A stretch of 64,000 nucleotides of DNA from Paraburkholderia sp. HP33-1 (GTDB lineage: Bacteria; Pseudomonadota; Gammaproteobacteria; Burkholderiales; Burkholderiaceae), in assembly GCF_021390595.1 (NCBI RefSeq), contig NZ_JAJEJR010000003.1, positions 1,054,001 to 1,118,000 on the forward strand, written 5' to 3'. Both the position numbers and the translations under genes were made by a program. Below the pieces are notes generated by a model that had not been told where the DNA came from, searched no databases, and worked only from the letters and a program-made list of their open reading frames with translations. Below, piece after piece: positions 44,410 to 52,978 of this stretch (its first letter is position 1; each line of letters opens with the position of its first letter).

Positions 44410-45756
44410 TCAGCGAATTCCGTTAGCGGCCATAGCGTCCGGCGTCAGCCTGGACGCGGGCCAGCGCTTGATGCGGACAATGCCCTTCGTTTCACCGAAA
44501 TGCATGGCTGCAACGTATTGCCCTTTGGCCAGGTCGAAGAACACGACCGGATTGACGCCCCCTGCTTTGTTCTCCCAGTCATGAATGGGAATGGTGTAGG
44601 CCGTCTTGAACAGTTTCCCGGTCGGATCGTAGGCGTCGTACAAGGAAATTTCCCAGCGGTCTTCGTCCAGGTAGAACACTTTTTTCGACTCGGCATGACG
44701 CATGCCATTCTTCAGCGTTGCCTCGACCACCCACACGCGATGCAGCTCCCAGCGCAGCGCGTCGGTCTTCGGATGTTGAGGACCGAAAGCCTCGTCCGCC
44801 GGCATAAACTCGAACTTGTTGGCGTTGTACGGGATGTACATCTCCTTCTTGCCCTTCAACACGAAATCGAAGCGATCCATCGACCCTTCCCAGAGCCCGC
44901 GTTCGTCGCAGTAGAAAGAGCTGGCCGCATCCGTCGCAGGGGTGTCGTAGGCGGTTTCCGGCGCCAGACGCACACGCCGCTGCCCTTGCGTGTACATGTA
45001 GTCGATCGTGTTGCCGTTTGCGCCTGACGTGGTTTTCATCAACATGAGCGACTGATCCCCGACCTGGCGAGCCGGAGCGTCAAACAGTGCGAGGCGTTTC
45101 TGGTAGGTGTCGTTCGGCGTGTCCGGCTCGTCATAGATCGGCGCTTCGGTGTAGTCCCTGATGCTGTACAGAAGTATCTTGTGACCACTGGGATCCCAGA
45201 GAAAGCCTTCGACGTAGTACATCGCCGGAGAACCGATGTACCGGTACAGGAAATTCCAGATCACCTCGTTGCCGGTCTTCGGAATCGGGAACGCGATGCC
45301 GCCAAGGGCATTCTCGATGCTCGTGCCGCCATCCTTGGTCGTCGCGTGCGTGGCATTCCACAGGGTGTTCTTGTTCACGAAATCCGGGACATCGAACGTG
45401 CGATGACTCGGATAGACCGTCATCTTGTAGTCCGGGTAGCGTTGCAGCAGTTCCTTGGTCCCTGGAGAAAGCTTGTCAGCGTATTGGCTCATGTTCTTCG
45501 AGTCGATCGCATACAAGGGCTTTTCGCCGGGAAAAGGATCGGGCAGGCGCCCGGCTTCCTTCGGGTAGGACGGCCCTTTCCAGTCCGCGTCCCACGCGGG
45601 AATGGTGCCGTCCTTGTTCCCCGCGCGCTCCGCGCCCGACGGCGTGAGGTCCTTACCCAGATGAGCGGCCTCATCCGCGCTGACGGCGGCCACCGACACC
45701 TGGGACGTGAGCAGGGTTGCCGTTATCGCAGCCGCAATGAATTTACATTTGAACAT
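44410..45756 (-). CDS. DUF1329 periplasmic/outer-membrane protein
   Basis: 448 residues with signal peptide (KFIAAAITATLLTSQVSVAA). Family features visible: ADEAAHLGKDLTPSGAERAGNKDGTIPAWD at the mature N-terminus, TKDGGTSIENALGGIAFPIP, DYMYTQGQRRVRLAP, and EDRWEISLYDAYDPTGKLFK. DUF1329 proteins have a LolA/LolB-like fold by family knowledge, suggesting hydrophobic ligand binding. They nearly always sit beside DUF1302 in proteobacterial lipid or steroid degradation regions. 21 nt separate it from the YCF48-like gene and 34 nt from the DUF1302 gene. Confidence 0.9.
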   Translation of the reverse strand: MFKCKFIAAAITATLLTSQVSVAAVSADEAAHLGKDLTPSGAERAGNKDGTIPAWDADWKGPSYPKEAGRLPDPFPGEKPLYAIDSKNMSQYADKLSPGTKELLQRYPDYKMTVYPSHRTFDVPDFVNKNTLWNATHATTKDGGTSIENALGGIAFPIPKTGNEVIWNFLYRYIGSPAMYYVEGFLWDPSGHKILLYSIRDYTEAPIYDEPDTPNDTYQKRLALFDAPARQVGDQSLMLMKTTSGANGNTIDYMYTQGQRRVRLAPETAYDTPATDAASSFYCDERGLWEGSMDRFDFVLKGKKEMYIPYNANKFEFMPADEAFGPQHPKTDALRWELHRVWVVEATLKNGMRHAESKKVFYLDEDRWEISLYDAYDPTGKLFKTAYTIPIHDWENKAGGVNPVVFFDLAKGQYVAAMHFGETKGIVRIKRWPASRLTPDAMAANGIR

Positions 45757-45790
45757 GTGAAGTCTCCGACAGAATTAGGCGGTGCCGCGG

Positions 45791-47353
45791 TCACAAAGTG
45801 GTCGAGAAAGTCAGGATCACGTTGCCGCGATCGGTCGTTTGCTGTGCCTTTCTCGCTCCGTAGCCGGTGTACTGCAGGGCGAGCTTGTAGCGATTGCGGA
45901 TATCGGCCGTCACGCCGATACCCCAGGTATAGGAACCGAGCTGACCGCCAATCAGGTTCGGCGTCGTGCCCTTGATCCCGTATCCGGCCAGAACGAGATT
46001 GCCGGTCAGGTTCACGCCGTCAAACGGCACGTTGAACCACATCGGCTGGAAGATCAGAGAACCCGTCACGGTGTTTTTGGTCGCGCATCCTGCCGCCTGG
46101 CCGCCCACACAGGCGTAGCCCTCTCCATTGAACAGGTCCGGCCGTGAATTGACGTTCACGAGATGCGTGTAGCCAAGCTCGGCAATGAGAACGGAAGAGT
46201 TCCACAAAGGCGTGGTGCCGAACATCTTCATGCCGTTGAGCAGCGCGTGCCACGTGTCGCCACGAGCGCCGTCCTGACCGATGCCCGTGGAGGACAGCGC
46301 GCCGTTTTTCGTGTAATTCATTTCGGCGCCCACGCTGATTCCTCCTACGCCGAAGTTCGACGAAACGCCGAACAGTTGCACGCCGCGCGCGAAGGAATTG
46401 TGGAATCCGGAGAAACTGGCATCGTTGACCAGCAGCGGCCACGGTTGCTTTTCGTCGAACCTGCGATAGACGAGCGATACGTTGCCGCCACCCATGACCT
46501 CCGGCGTGAGCGAGAGCTGCACGCCATAGTTGCCGCCCGGGTGGGAGGGGGGTTCAAATTCAGAGATCGGAAGTGTCACGCCAGGGGCCACGGGCACGCC
46601 AGCGGTCGGCTGCCACAATGGGTCGGCCGCGCCCAGATAGGTGCCGCCCTCGGAGAGCCGGTTCGGCCGCCAGGCCAACTGGTAATAGCCGGCGAGGGAC
46701 ACCTTCGGAACGAGATCGGCCTGGAACGACACCTGCGGTAGCGGCAGCGCAATCTCTTTAGGCGAGATACCCGGGTTTTCCGCCGATTTCTGGAAGTTCA
46801 TCGGCTGCTGCCCATACGACAGCGCCTCGCCGATACTCACCTGCGAGACGCCCCAGACGAGCGAGTACTGACCGACCTTCATCGAAAGATTGTGGCCGCC
46901 AGGGTTGAAGTTGCCGAATGCAAAGGCATCGAGGAGTTCACCCGAGGGGCCGTTGTAATAGCGCTTCGTGTACGAGTCGAACCCATCGGTGCGCGATCTG
47001 AACGCGAACAGGTTCGGGTTGGACCCGTAGTTGTGGTTGTCGTACGCTGCGTCATACCAGCCCGCCGCGCTGACGCGAAAACCATAGTTATCCCTGAAGA
47101 CGACGTCGAACTCGGAAAGCACATCGATGCGCTTCTTCCACATGTCGCCTGCGTTCGGAAACTTGTAATCCGATTGATGTGTCGTGACGTTATTGCCGAT
47201 CACGGGATCGATGCCCTGCGCACGCCAGCCGAGCCCGGCTGTAATTGTGTTGTCCCAATGGACGGCAAGATCATCGATTCCAGTAGGAATCTCGAAGGCC
47301 CCCGCGGTTTGCGTCAATCCAGCGAGGGTAAGAAAAGCAAGTAGAGGTCGCAT
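45791..47353 (-). CDS. DUF1302 outer-membrane protein
   Basis: About 520 residues from ATG 47353, which starts a good signal peptide (RPLLAFLTLAGLTQTAGA) with AGAGGTG upstream; ATG 47407 adds 18 residues before it. The mature protein is rich in alternating amphipathic beta-strands with aromatic ends (HWDNTITAGLGWRAQGID, ALSYGQQPMNFQKS, SYTWGIGVTADIRNRYKLALQY), typical of beta-barrels. DUF1302 proteins are predicted outer-membrane channels linked to DUF1329. It likely admits the steroid or its conjugate. First gene of the envelope quartet, preceded by island element 5. Confidence 0.88.
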   Translation of the reverse strand: MRPLLAFLTLAGLTQTAGAFEIPTGIDDLAVHWDNTITAGLGWRAQGIDPVIGNNVTTHQSDYKFPNAGDMWKKRIDVLSEFDVVFRDNYGFRVSAAGWYDAAYDNHNYGSNPNLFAFRSRTDGFDSYTKRYYNGPSGELLDAFAFGNFNPGGHNLSMKVGQYSLVWGVSQVSIGEALSYGQQPMNFQKSAENPGISPKEIALPLPQVSFQADLVPKVSLAGYYQLAWRPNRLSEGGTYLGAADPLWQPTAGVPVAPGVTLPISEFEPPSHPGGNYGVQLSLTPEVMGGGNVSLVYRRFDEKQPWPLLVNDASFSGFHNSFARGVQLFGVSSNFGVGGISVGAEMNYTKNGALSSTGIGQDGARGDTWHALLNGMKMFGTTPLWNSSVLIAELGYTHLVNVNSRPDLFNGEGYACVGGQAAGCATKNTVTGSLIFQPMWFNVPFDGVNLTGNLVLAGYGIKGTTPNLIGGQLGSYTWGIGVTADIRNRYKLALQYTGYGARKAQQTTDRGNVILTFSTTL

Positions 47354-47474
47354 TTGAGCGATGCACCTCTTTGAACGGGAGTGCTCCAACTTCGTCTCCT
47401 CCATCAAAGGATCTATGGAATTTTTATAACTACCTTGTGGTGAGCCTAAGTCTGGCTAACGCGAACTCTCGGCG

Positions 47475-47493
47475 CATCGCACGAACGGACTAG
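47475..47493 (-). promoter_or_regulatory. Steroid-island palindromic element 5
   Basis: In transcription direction: CTAGTCC-GTTC-GTGCGATG (47493-47475), upstream of the DUF1302-DUF1329-YCF48-MMPL operon. Left arm is perfect, right arm has two changes. No convincing -10 is seen at the 20-22 nt distance (GACTTA/ACTTAG at best). Confidence 0.55.
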
Positions 47494-47581
47494 GAGTGAA
47501 ACGGCACCGGTGCCGCGGAGATCGAAGTTGGGGAGAACCCCATAGCTTGCCCAGTCCGAGTGCATGCCTCGGATCCCGCCT

Positions 47582-47600
47582 CTAGTCTGCCTGGACGTTG
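47582..47600 (+). promoter_or_regulatory. Steroid-island palindromic element 6
   Basis: In transcription direction: CTAGTCT-GCCT-GGACGTTG (47582-47600), upstream of the MFS gene that diverges from the envelope quartet. Together with element 5 it makes a divergent regulatory region. A -10 at the usual distance is weak (GACCAT). Between it and the gene lies a 16-bp imperfect direct repeat (47641-47656 and 47661-47676, CAGGCGG-x-GCGCCG). Confidence 0.55.
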
Positions 47601-47710
47601 ACGCAGCGCCGTGGGCACCGTGACCATCTTCCCGTTGCGACTCAGGCGGCGCGCCGTTCAATCAGGCGGAGCGCCGCACATCATGGATGCACAACGGAGC
47701 TGGAATCCGA

Positions 47711-49003
47711 ATGCCTGACGAACGAATCAGTCGCGACTTTGATAGCCGCGCGCGCGTTGACGATGCACCGTTTTCGTCAATGCTCACGCCCGAGGCGGCA
47801 AGTCCGAAGAAGTGGCTTTCCAAAGAGGTGAAAGTCTTGAGTGCCGCCAACTTTATTTCCGCGGTTGGCTTTGGCATTCAGTCACCCACCATCCCGGTGT
47901 TTGCCCGGCAGCTTGGCGTCGGCAGTGCGATGGTGGGCGCGATCATCGCCGCATTCGCGTTGGGCCGGATCATTGCGAATGTGCCGGCTGGCCGCCTGAT
48001 CGACCGGTTTGGCACGATACCCGTGCTAACCAGCGGCATGTGCATTCTCGCGTCCGCGAGTTTGCTGGCGGGGTTGTCAGCGAGCGGATGGCAACTGACG
48101 CTGTTTCGTGGGTTATGTGGTGCAGGGTCCGCGATCTATACCGTGGCTGCAATGTCGTTGCTGATACTCTCCAGCGACGCTTCGCATCGCGGCAGAGTCG
48201 TGAGCCTTTACATGGGCGCCTTTTATCTCGGCGCGACGGCAGGACCGGCGATTGGCGCGACGATGTCCAGCCTGTCGCCGCGCCTATCCTTTTTTATCTA
48301 TGGCGCCGGGGTCGCCGCTTCGGCATGGGTCATCTACTTTTCACTCAGATCATCTCAGGTTGCCCCTCAGAAAAAGAGTCGATCCTCCTCCCCTCGAATT
48401 GATCTGATTCAGGCGTTTCGCATTCCTGCTTTTCGCTCGGCCTTTTTCTGCAATTTTGGCGTTGGCTGGGCCTCCTATGGTGTGCGCGTATCCATCCTGC
48501 CTCTGTTTCTCTTGAACTCAATTCATGACGACAAAGCCTGGATCGGCATAGCGCTTGCGCTCGGCGCAAGCGTCCAGGCTCTCATGCTTCCCGTGGCCGG
48601 CACAACGGTCGACCTGATAGGCCGAAGATTCACGCTGATATGCGGGCAGGCCGCCTTGCTGTGCGCCTACCTGCTGGTGATAGCGACGCCTGGCCGCTTG
48701 ACTTACCTCGCCTGTTTCGCAGTCCTCGCTGTCGGAACAGCACTCAGTGTGCCGGCAGGTTCAGCGTTGATCGGCGACTTGTCGAAAAGCCATCCAGGCG
48801 GCGGCGCACTGGTGGGCACCCACCAGATGGCCGCGGATCTAGGCACGATCGTCGGCTCGGTGATCACGGGGTGGATCGCTCAGAAGGTGTCCTACTACGC
48901 CGCATTTGGCCTGACTGCATGCATGCTTCTGCTGAGCCTCGCAAGCGCTACGCTCATTGGTACGGCTTCTTCGAAAGAAGAGCCCCATGTCTGCGCAGAC
49001 TGA
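47711..49003 (+). CDS. MFS transporter (12 TM), candidate steroid permease
   Basis: About 430 residues from ATG 47711 (GGAG 11 nt upstream); ATG 47687 is the other option. Twelve hydrophobic helices starting at VKVLSAANFISAVGFGIQSP, with the MFS loop motif G-R-L-I-D-R-F-G (AGRLIDRFGTIPVL) after helix 2 and a second copy, VDLIGRRF, after helix 8. It diverges from the envelope quartet and its stop lies 1 nt before island element 7. Uptake of a steroid or bile acid across the inner membrane is the likeliest role given its position; export is possible. Confidence 0.85.
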   Translation: MPDERISRDFDSRARVDDAPFSSMLTPEAASPKKWLSKEVKVLSAANFISAVGFGIQSPTIPVFARQLGVGSAMVGAIIAAFALGRIIANVPAGRLIDRFGTIPVLTSGMCILASASLLAGLSASGWQLTLFRGLCGAGSAIYTVAAMSLLILSSDASHRGRVVSLYMGAFYLGATAGPAIGATMSSLSPRLSFFIYGAGVAASAWVIYFSLRSSQVAPQKKSRSSSPRIDLIQAFRIPAFRSAFFCNFGVGWASYGVRVSILPLFLLNSIHDDKAWIGIALALGASVQALMLPVAGTTVDLIGRRFTLICGQAALLCAYLLVIATPGRLTYLACFAVLAVGTALSVPAGSALIGDLSKSHPGGGALVGTHQMAADLGTIVGSVITGWIAQKVSYYAAFGLTACMLLLSLASATLIGTASSKEEPHVCAD

Positions 49004-49004
49004 G

Positions 49005-49050
49005 CTAGTCCGTTTCAACGATGTTCGCAACCCATACGCTAGCGTAATGT
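49005..49050 (+). promoter_or_regulatory. Steroid-island palindromic element 7 with -10 box
   Basis: In transcription direction: CTAGTCC-GTTT-CAACGATG (49005-49023), 21 nt, then TAATGT (49045-49050). It begins directly after the MFS stop codon and precedes the flavin-reductase gene by 88 nt, so it makes a new transcript for the hsaB/hydratase/hsdA/ksi/etf genes. Confidence 0.65.
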
Positions 49051-49110
49051 GGACCTTGCCATGATAGAGAACGTTCATCAGTTGGCAGCCGCATCATTCG
49101 GAATGTACAA

Positions 49111-50121
49111 ATGAATACAAACAATTTGTCGTTGGCGCATAGCTCAGGTAATCCCGAGCGGCCGTTGATGGATGCGCAAGCGCTGCGCGCGGCGCTAGGG
49201 CGCTTCACGACCGGGGTCACCGTGATCACCTGCTGCGGTCCCGACGGGCGCCTCGCCGGGGTCACGGCCAACAGCTTCAATTCGGTCTCGCTCGACCCGC
49301 CCCTCGTGTTGTGGAGTCTCGCGCGCCGCGCAGGCAGCCTGCCCGCTTTCCAAACCACATCGCACTGGGCCGTTCATGTATTGGCTCACGACCAGTCTGA
49401 TCTGTCCACCCGTTTTGCCAGGTCCGGCAGCGACAAGTTCGCGGGACTGGAACTCGAGCGCAGTGCCGATGGCACGCCTTTGTTGAGCGGATGTGCCGCG
49501 CGCTTTCTGTGCCGCAGCTTCCGGCTCTACGACGGAGGCGATCATGTCATCCTCGTCGGCGAAGTGGTTGACTTCGTCCGCAATGACACCCCGCCCCTCG
49601 TCTATCACGACAGCGGCTACGCGATTGCCACGAGCACCGAAACACAATGGAACGCAGTCTGCGAAACCGATAGCACGACAGCGGCTTCACTCGCCTTCCT
49701 GCTGGGTTCGGCCTACCTGTATCACTGCGGCCAGTTGCGGGAAGCCGGTGGCAGGATGGGGTTCCTCTATACCGAGCTTTTCGTTCTCCTCGCGCTCGGA
49801 GAGCGCAGTTGGCGCAGCCGCACTGAAATCAACTCGCTGCTGGACTACGCTGGCCAATCCGCCGCCCCCCAGGTGCTCGACGATCTCGAAGCCCGGGGAA
49901 TTCTGATCGCGCGGGAAGGCAAGCATCACGACCGGGAAGAGACGGAGTTCGATCTGACTGCGGATGGACGTGCCATCGCCGAACAGCTCAAGCAGACCGG
50001 AAAACGGCTCGAGGATGACATGGCCAACACCCTCGGTGCCTCCGGAACCATCGCTTTGAGAGCGCTGCTGACCCGGTTCCTGCGAGACACGGAACTCAAT
50101 CGACCCGTGAAGTGGCTCTGA
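49111..50121 (+). CDS. hsaB: Flavin reductase fused to a MarR-type domain (HsaB/TesA1-like)
   Basis: 336 residues. The N-terminal half (about 18-175) is a DIM6/NTAB flavin reductase: ALRAALGRFTTGVTVITCCG, VTANSFNSVSLDPPLVLWSL and FALNGDHVILVGEV-like GGDHVILVGEVVDF. The C-terminal half (about 195-336) is a MarR-like winged helix (GFLYTELFVLLALGERSWRS then SAAPQVLDDLEARGILIAREGKHHDREE). The same fusion exists in the p-hydroxyphenylacetate hydroxylase reductase of Acinetobacter, where the MarR part is an autoinhibitory effector-sensing domain. It should supply reduced flavin to HsaA. Substrate sensing by the MarR part is inference. Confidence 0.9.
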   Translation: MNTNNLSLAHSSGNPERPLMDAQALRAALGRFTTGVTVITCCGPDGRLAGVTANSFNSVSLDPPLVLWSLARRAGSLPAFQTTSHWAVHVLAHDQSDLSTRFARSGSDKFAGLELERSADGTPLLSGCAARFLCRSFRLYDGGDHVILVGEVVDFVRNDTPPLVYHDSGYAIATSTETQWNAVCETDSTTAASLAFLLGSAYLYHCGQLREAGGRMGFLYTELFVLLALGERSWRSRTEINSLLDYAGQSAAPQVLDDLEARGILIAREGKHHDREETEFDLTADGRAIAEQLKQTGKRLEDDMANTLGASGTIALRALLTRFLRDTELNRPVKWL

Positions 50122-50134
50122 GCCAAGGACGAAC

Positions 50135-50926
50135 ATGGACGCTACCCAAACCGCCCAACTTGGCGACGAACTGTTCGAGGCCTTGTGTGGCCGCAAAACC
50201 GTGCCGCCGCTGACGAGCCGCCATCCGGACATCACGATTGAAGATGCGTACGCCATCTCGCTGCACATGTTGCGTCGACGCGAGGCCGATGGCGAACGCG
50301 TGATCGGCAAGAAGATCGGCGTGACCTCGAAGGCGGTGCAGGACATGCTAGGCGTGTACCAGCCCGACTTCGGATTTCTGACGAACGTCATGCAGTTCGA
50401 GGACGGCGCAACCGTGTCGCTCGCCGGAGCGAAGATGATCCAGCCTCGCGCCGAGGGCGAGATCGCCTTCATGTTGAAGACCGACCTGTACGGCCCGGGC
50501 GTTACTCGCGAAGATGTACTGGCCGCCACGGCCTGGGTGGCGCCCTGCTTCGAGATCGTCGACTCGCGCATCCAGGACTGGAAGATCAGGATTCAGGACA
50601 CGGTGGCCGACAACGCCTCTTGCGGTGTCTTTGTCATTGGCGGGCAGCATGTCGATCCGCATGCGCTCGATCTGGCGTCTGTCTCGATGCAGATGTGGAA
50701 AAACGGCGCGCCTGCCGGCAGCGGCGTGGGCGCGGCCGTGCAGGGTCACCCCGCCGAGGCGGTCGCATGGCTGGCCAACACCCTCGGCGCCTTCGGCATT
50801 CCGTTCAAAGCCGGCGAACTGATCCTCTCCGGTTCGCTGGCACCACTGGTGCCCGTCGCGGCGGGAGACCGCTTTGCGATGCGAATCGACGGCATGGGTG
50901 AGTGCTCCATCACCTTCTCGCCGTAA
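50135..50926 (+). CDS. hsaE: 2-hydroxyhexa-2,4-dienoate hydratase
   Basis: 263 residues of the fumarylacetoacetase-like hydratase/decarboxylase family (MhpD, TesE, HsaE). Visible: TSRHPDITIEDAYAISLHML, KKIGVTSKAVQDMLGVYQPD, the metal-binding PRAEGEIAFMLKTDL (E-x-E) and WKIRIQDTVADNAS. It hydrates the dienol released by HsaD to 4-hydroxy-2-oxohexanoate, substrate of HsaF. It follows the flavin-reductase gene by 13 nt. A 4-oxalocrotonate decarboxylase is the same family, but the operon favours the steroid route. Confidence 0.9.
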   Translation: MDATQTAQLGDELFEALCGRKTVPPLTSRHPDITIEDAYAISLHMLRRREADGERVIGKKIGVTSKAVQDMLGVYQPDFGFLTNVMQFEDGATVSLAGAKMIQPRAEGEIAFMLKTDLYGPGVTREDVLAATAWVAPCFEIVDSRIQDWKIRIQDTVADNASCGVFVIGGQHVDPHALDLASVSMQMWKNGAPAGSGVGAAVQGHPAEAVAWLANTLGAFGIPFKAGELILSGSLAPLVPVAAGDRFAMRIDGMGECSITFSP

Positions 50927-51052
50927 AGCGCCTGCACGCCGAACGCAATTCTGCATAGACGGCATCGTCCGTTTGGCCGTTACGACATCGGACCGTTTCA
51001 GGTTCGATGCAAGCTTCTCCATACCTACTGACTTCTTTGAGGGATGTTTATC

Positions 51053-51823
51053 ATGCCGACCACTCTCGTCACCGGTTCCGCCTCCGGTATCGGTGCCGCC
51101 TCCGCCCAGGCACTGAAGGCCGCCGGCCATCAGATCATTGGCGTCGATCTGCACAATGCCGACATCGTTGGCGATCTGTCCACGGCCGAGGGCCGCGCAC
51201 AGATCATCGATCGAGTACTGACGCGCTGCGATGGCAAGCTCGACGGCCTCGTCCTATGTGCGGGTCTCGGTCCTCAGGCGCCGGCCTCGCGGATCGTCTC
51301 GGTCAACTATTTCGGCGCAGTCGAACTGCTGGACAAACTGCTGCCGAGTCTGCGCCACGGCGAACAGTCCGCAGCGGTCGTCATCTCGTCGATAGAGTCA
51401 GCGATGCTTCCCTGGGACCAGAATCCCATCGGCGCAACCCTGGAATCCGGAGATGAGGCCAAAGCCCATGAGATCGTCATGGGAGCGGCCGCGGAAGGCG
51501 GATACCTTGCCTATGCCGGCTCGAAGAATGCGCTCACCGTGGCGGTACGCAAACGCGTTGCTGCGTGGGGGCAAGCTGGCGTGCGTCTGAATACGGTCGC
51601 GCCGGGTGTCACCGACACACCGCTTTTGCAGCAGGCTCTCGACGACCCGCGCTACGGCGACGGTATCCGCAACCTCACGGCACCGCTGGGCCGCCGCGCC
51701 GTGCCCGACGAAATCGCCCCGGTGGTGGCTTTCCTGATGAGCACGGCAGCAAGGTATGTGCACGGCGCGCAGTTCGTCGTGGATGGCGGCATCGACGCCG
51801 CTTTCCGCCCAACCCAGTTTTGA
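51053..51823 (+). CDS. hsdA: 3alpha-hydroxysteroid dehydrogenase/carbonyl reductase
   Basis: 256 residues from ATG 51053 (GAGGG 9 nt upstream), almost the length of the Comamonas testosteroni enzyme, which it closely resembles along its whole length (LVLCAGLGPQ, VSVNYFGAVELLD, AYAGSKNALTVAVRKR, VDGGIDAAFRPTQF). SDR active site: Ser113 (VISSIES), Tyr154 and Lys158 (YAGSK); coenzyme loop TGSASGIGAAS. It oxidises the 3alpha-hydroxyl of bile acids and androsterone to the 3-ketone, the entry reaction of the pathway. Directly followed by the ketosteroid isomerase gene. Confidence 0.93.
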   Translation: MPTTLVTGSASGIGAASAQALKAAGHQIIGVDLHNADIVGDLSTAEGRAQIIDRVLTRCDGKLDGLVLCAGLGPQAPASRIVSVNYFGAVELLDKLLPSLRHGEQSAAVVISSIESAMLPWDQNPIGATLESGDEAKAHEIVMGAAAEGGYLAYAGSKNALTVAVRKRVAAWGQAGVRLNTVAPGVTDTPLLQQALDDPRYGDGIRNLTAPLGRRAVPDEIAPVVAFLMSTAARYVHGAQFVVDGGIDAAFRPTQF

Positions 51824-51838
51824 ACCCGAGGAGAAACC

Positions 51839-52213
51839 ATGTTGGCACCTGAAATGATCGAAGCGACCGTGCACGAGTACGTGCGCGCGCTCAATGCAAG
51901 TGATGTCGATGCGATCCTCGCGCTTTTCGCCGCCGACGCGGTGGTGGAGGACCCGATCGGCAGCGACCCACGGCGTGGGATGGGGCCGATTCGCGACCTG
52001 TATGCGGGTGCGGTCATGGCCAAGGTCCAACTGGCACTGGACGGGCCGATTCGGGTAGCGGCCAGACAGGCAGCCTTTGCATTCACCGTATCGGTCGAGG
52101 CCGACGGCCAGAAGACCAAAATCCAGCCGATTGACGTGTTCCACTTCAACGAAGAAGGGAAGATCGCGCACATGCAGGCATTTTTCGGCCCGCGCAATTT
52201 CATCCCCGCGTAA
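51839..52213 (+). CDS. ksi: Steroid Delta5-isomerase (ketosteroid isomerase)
   Basis: 124 residues with AGGAGA before the ATG. The three catalytic residues of Comamonas KSI are at identical numbers: Tyr14 (HEYVRALNA), Asp38 (VVEDPIGSDPR) and Asp99 (IQPIDVFHF). The overall sequence is that of the small cone-shaped SnoaL/NTF2 fold. It moves the double bond from C5-C6 to C4-C5 in 3-ketosteroids. Lies 15 nt after hsdA and 15 nt before etfB, in one operon. Confidence 0.95.
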   Translation: MLAPEMIEATVHEYVRALNASDVDAILALFAADAVVEDPIGSDPRRGMGPIRDLYAGAVMAKVQLALDGPIRVAARQAAFAFTVSVEADGQKTKIQPIDVFHFNEEGKIAHMQAFFGPRNFIPA

Positions 52214-52228
52214 GGTGACGGCGTCGCC

Positions 52229-52978
52229 ATGAAGATTCTCGTCACCGTCAAACGCGTGCTGGACCCCAACACTCACGTGCGCGTCAAATCCGATGGCAGC
52301 GGCATCGATTTCGCCAGCGTCAAGATGGCGATGAATCCCTTCGACGAGATCGGCGTCGAAGAAGCCGTCCGCCTGAAGGAAGCCGGGCTCGCAACCGAAG
52401 TGATTGCCGTCAGTTGCGGAAAGGCAGCTTGCCAGGACGTGCTGCGCACCGCCATGGCAATCGGTGCGGATCGCGGCATCCTGATCGAAGCCGAAGGCGA
52501 GTTGCAACCGCTCGCCGTCGCCAAGCTGCTCAAGGCCGTCACCCACAGGGAACAGCCCGGCCTCGTGATCCTGGGCAAGCAGGCCGTCGACGACGACTCC
52601 AACCAGACTGGGCAGATGCTCGCCGCCCTGTTGGGCTGGTCTCAGGCGACCTTTGCCTCCAGGCTCGAACTTGCAGGTGAGCACGCCGTGGTCACGCGCG
52701 AAATCGACGGTGGTCTCGAGACCGTCGAAACCACGCTGCCCGCCGTCGTCACGACCGACCTGCGCCTGAACGAGCCGCGTTACACGACGCTGCCGAACAT
52801 CATGAAGGCGAAGAAGAAGCGGCTCGACATACTGAGGCCCGCCGACCTCGGCGTCGATATCGCACCACGCCTGAGCACGCTGAAGATCACCGAACCGGCC
52901 GCGCGCAAGGCCGGTACGAAAGTGGGCGACGTCGCCGAATTGATCGCACGACTCAAGAACGAAGCGAAGGTGATCTGA
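52229..52978 (+). CDS. etfB: Electron transfer flavoprotein beta subunit
   Basis: 249 residues: [20 protein letters not shown] start, the [18 protein letters not shown] signature, AMP-binding [22 protein letters not shown] and the recognition-loop region [20 protein letters not shown]. With EtfA it takes electrons from the side-chain acyl-CoA dehydrogenases to the quinone pool. Its stop and the etfA start share a base (TGATG), so the subunits are co-translated. Being in the island, it is likely an ETF dedicated to steroid breakdown. Confidence 0.95.
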   Translation: MKILVTVKRVLDPNTHVRVKSDGSGIDFASVKMAMNPFDEIGVEEAVRLKEAGLATEVIAVSCGKAACQDVLRTAMAIGADRGILIEAEGELQPLAVAKLLKAVTHREQPGLVILGKQAVDDDSNQTGQMLAALLGWSQATFASRLELAGEHAVVTREIDGGLETVETTLPAVVTTDLRLNEPRYTTLPNIMKAKKKRLDILRPADLGVDIAPRLSTLKITEPAARKAGTKVGDVAELIARLKNEAKVI

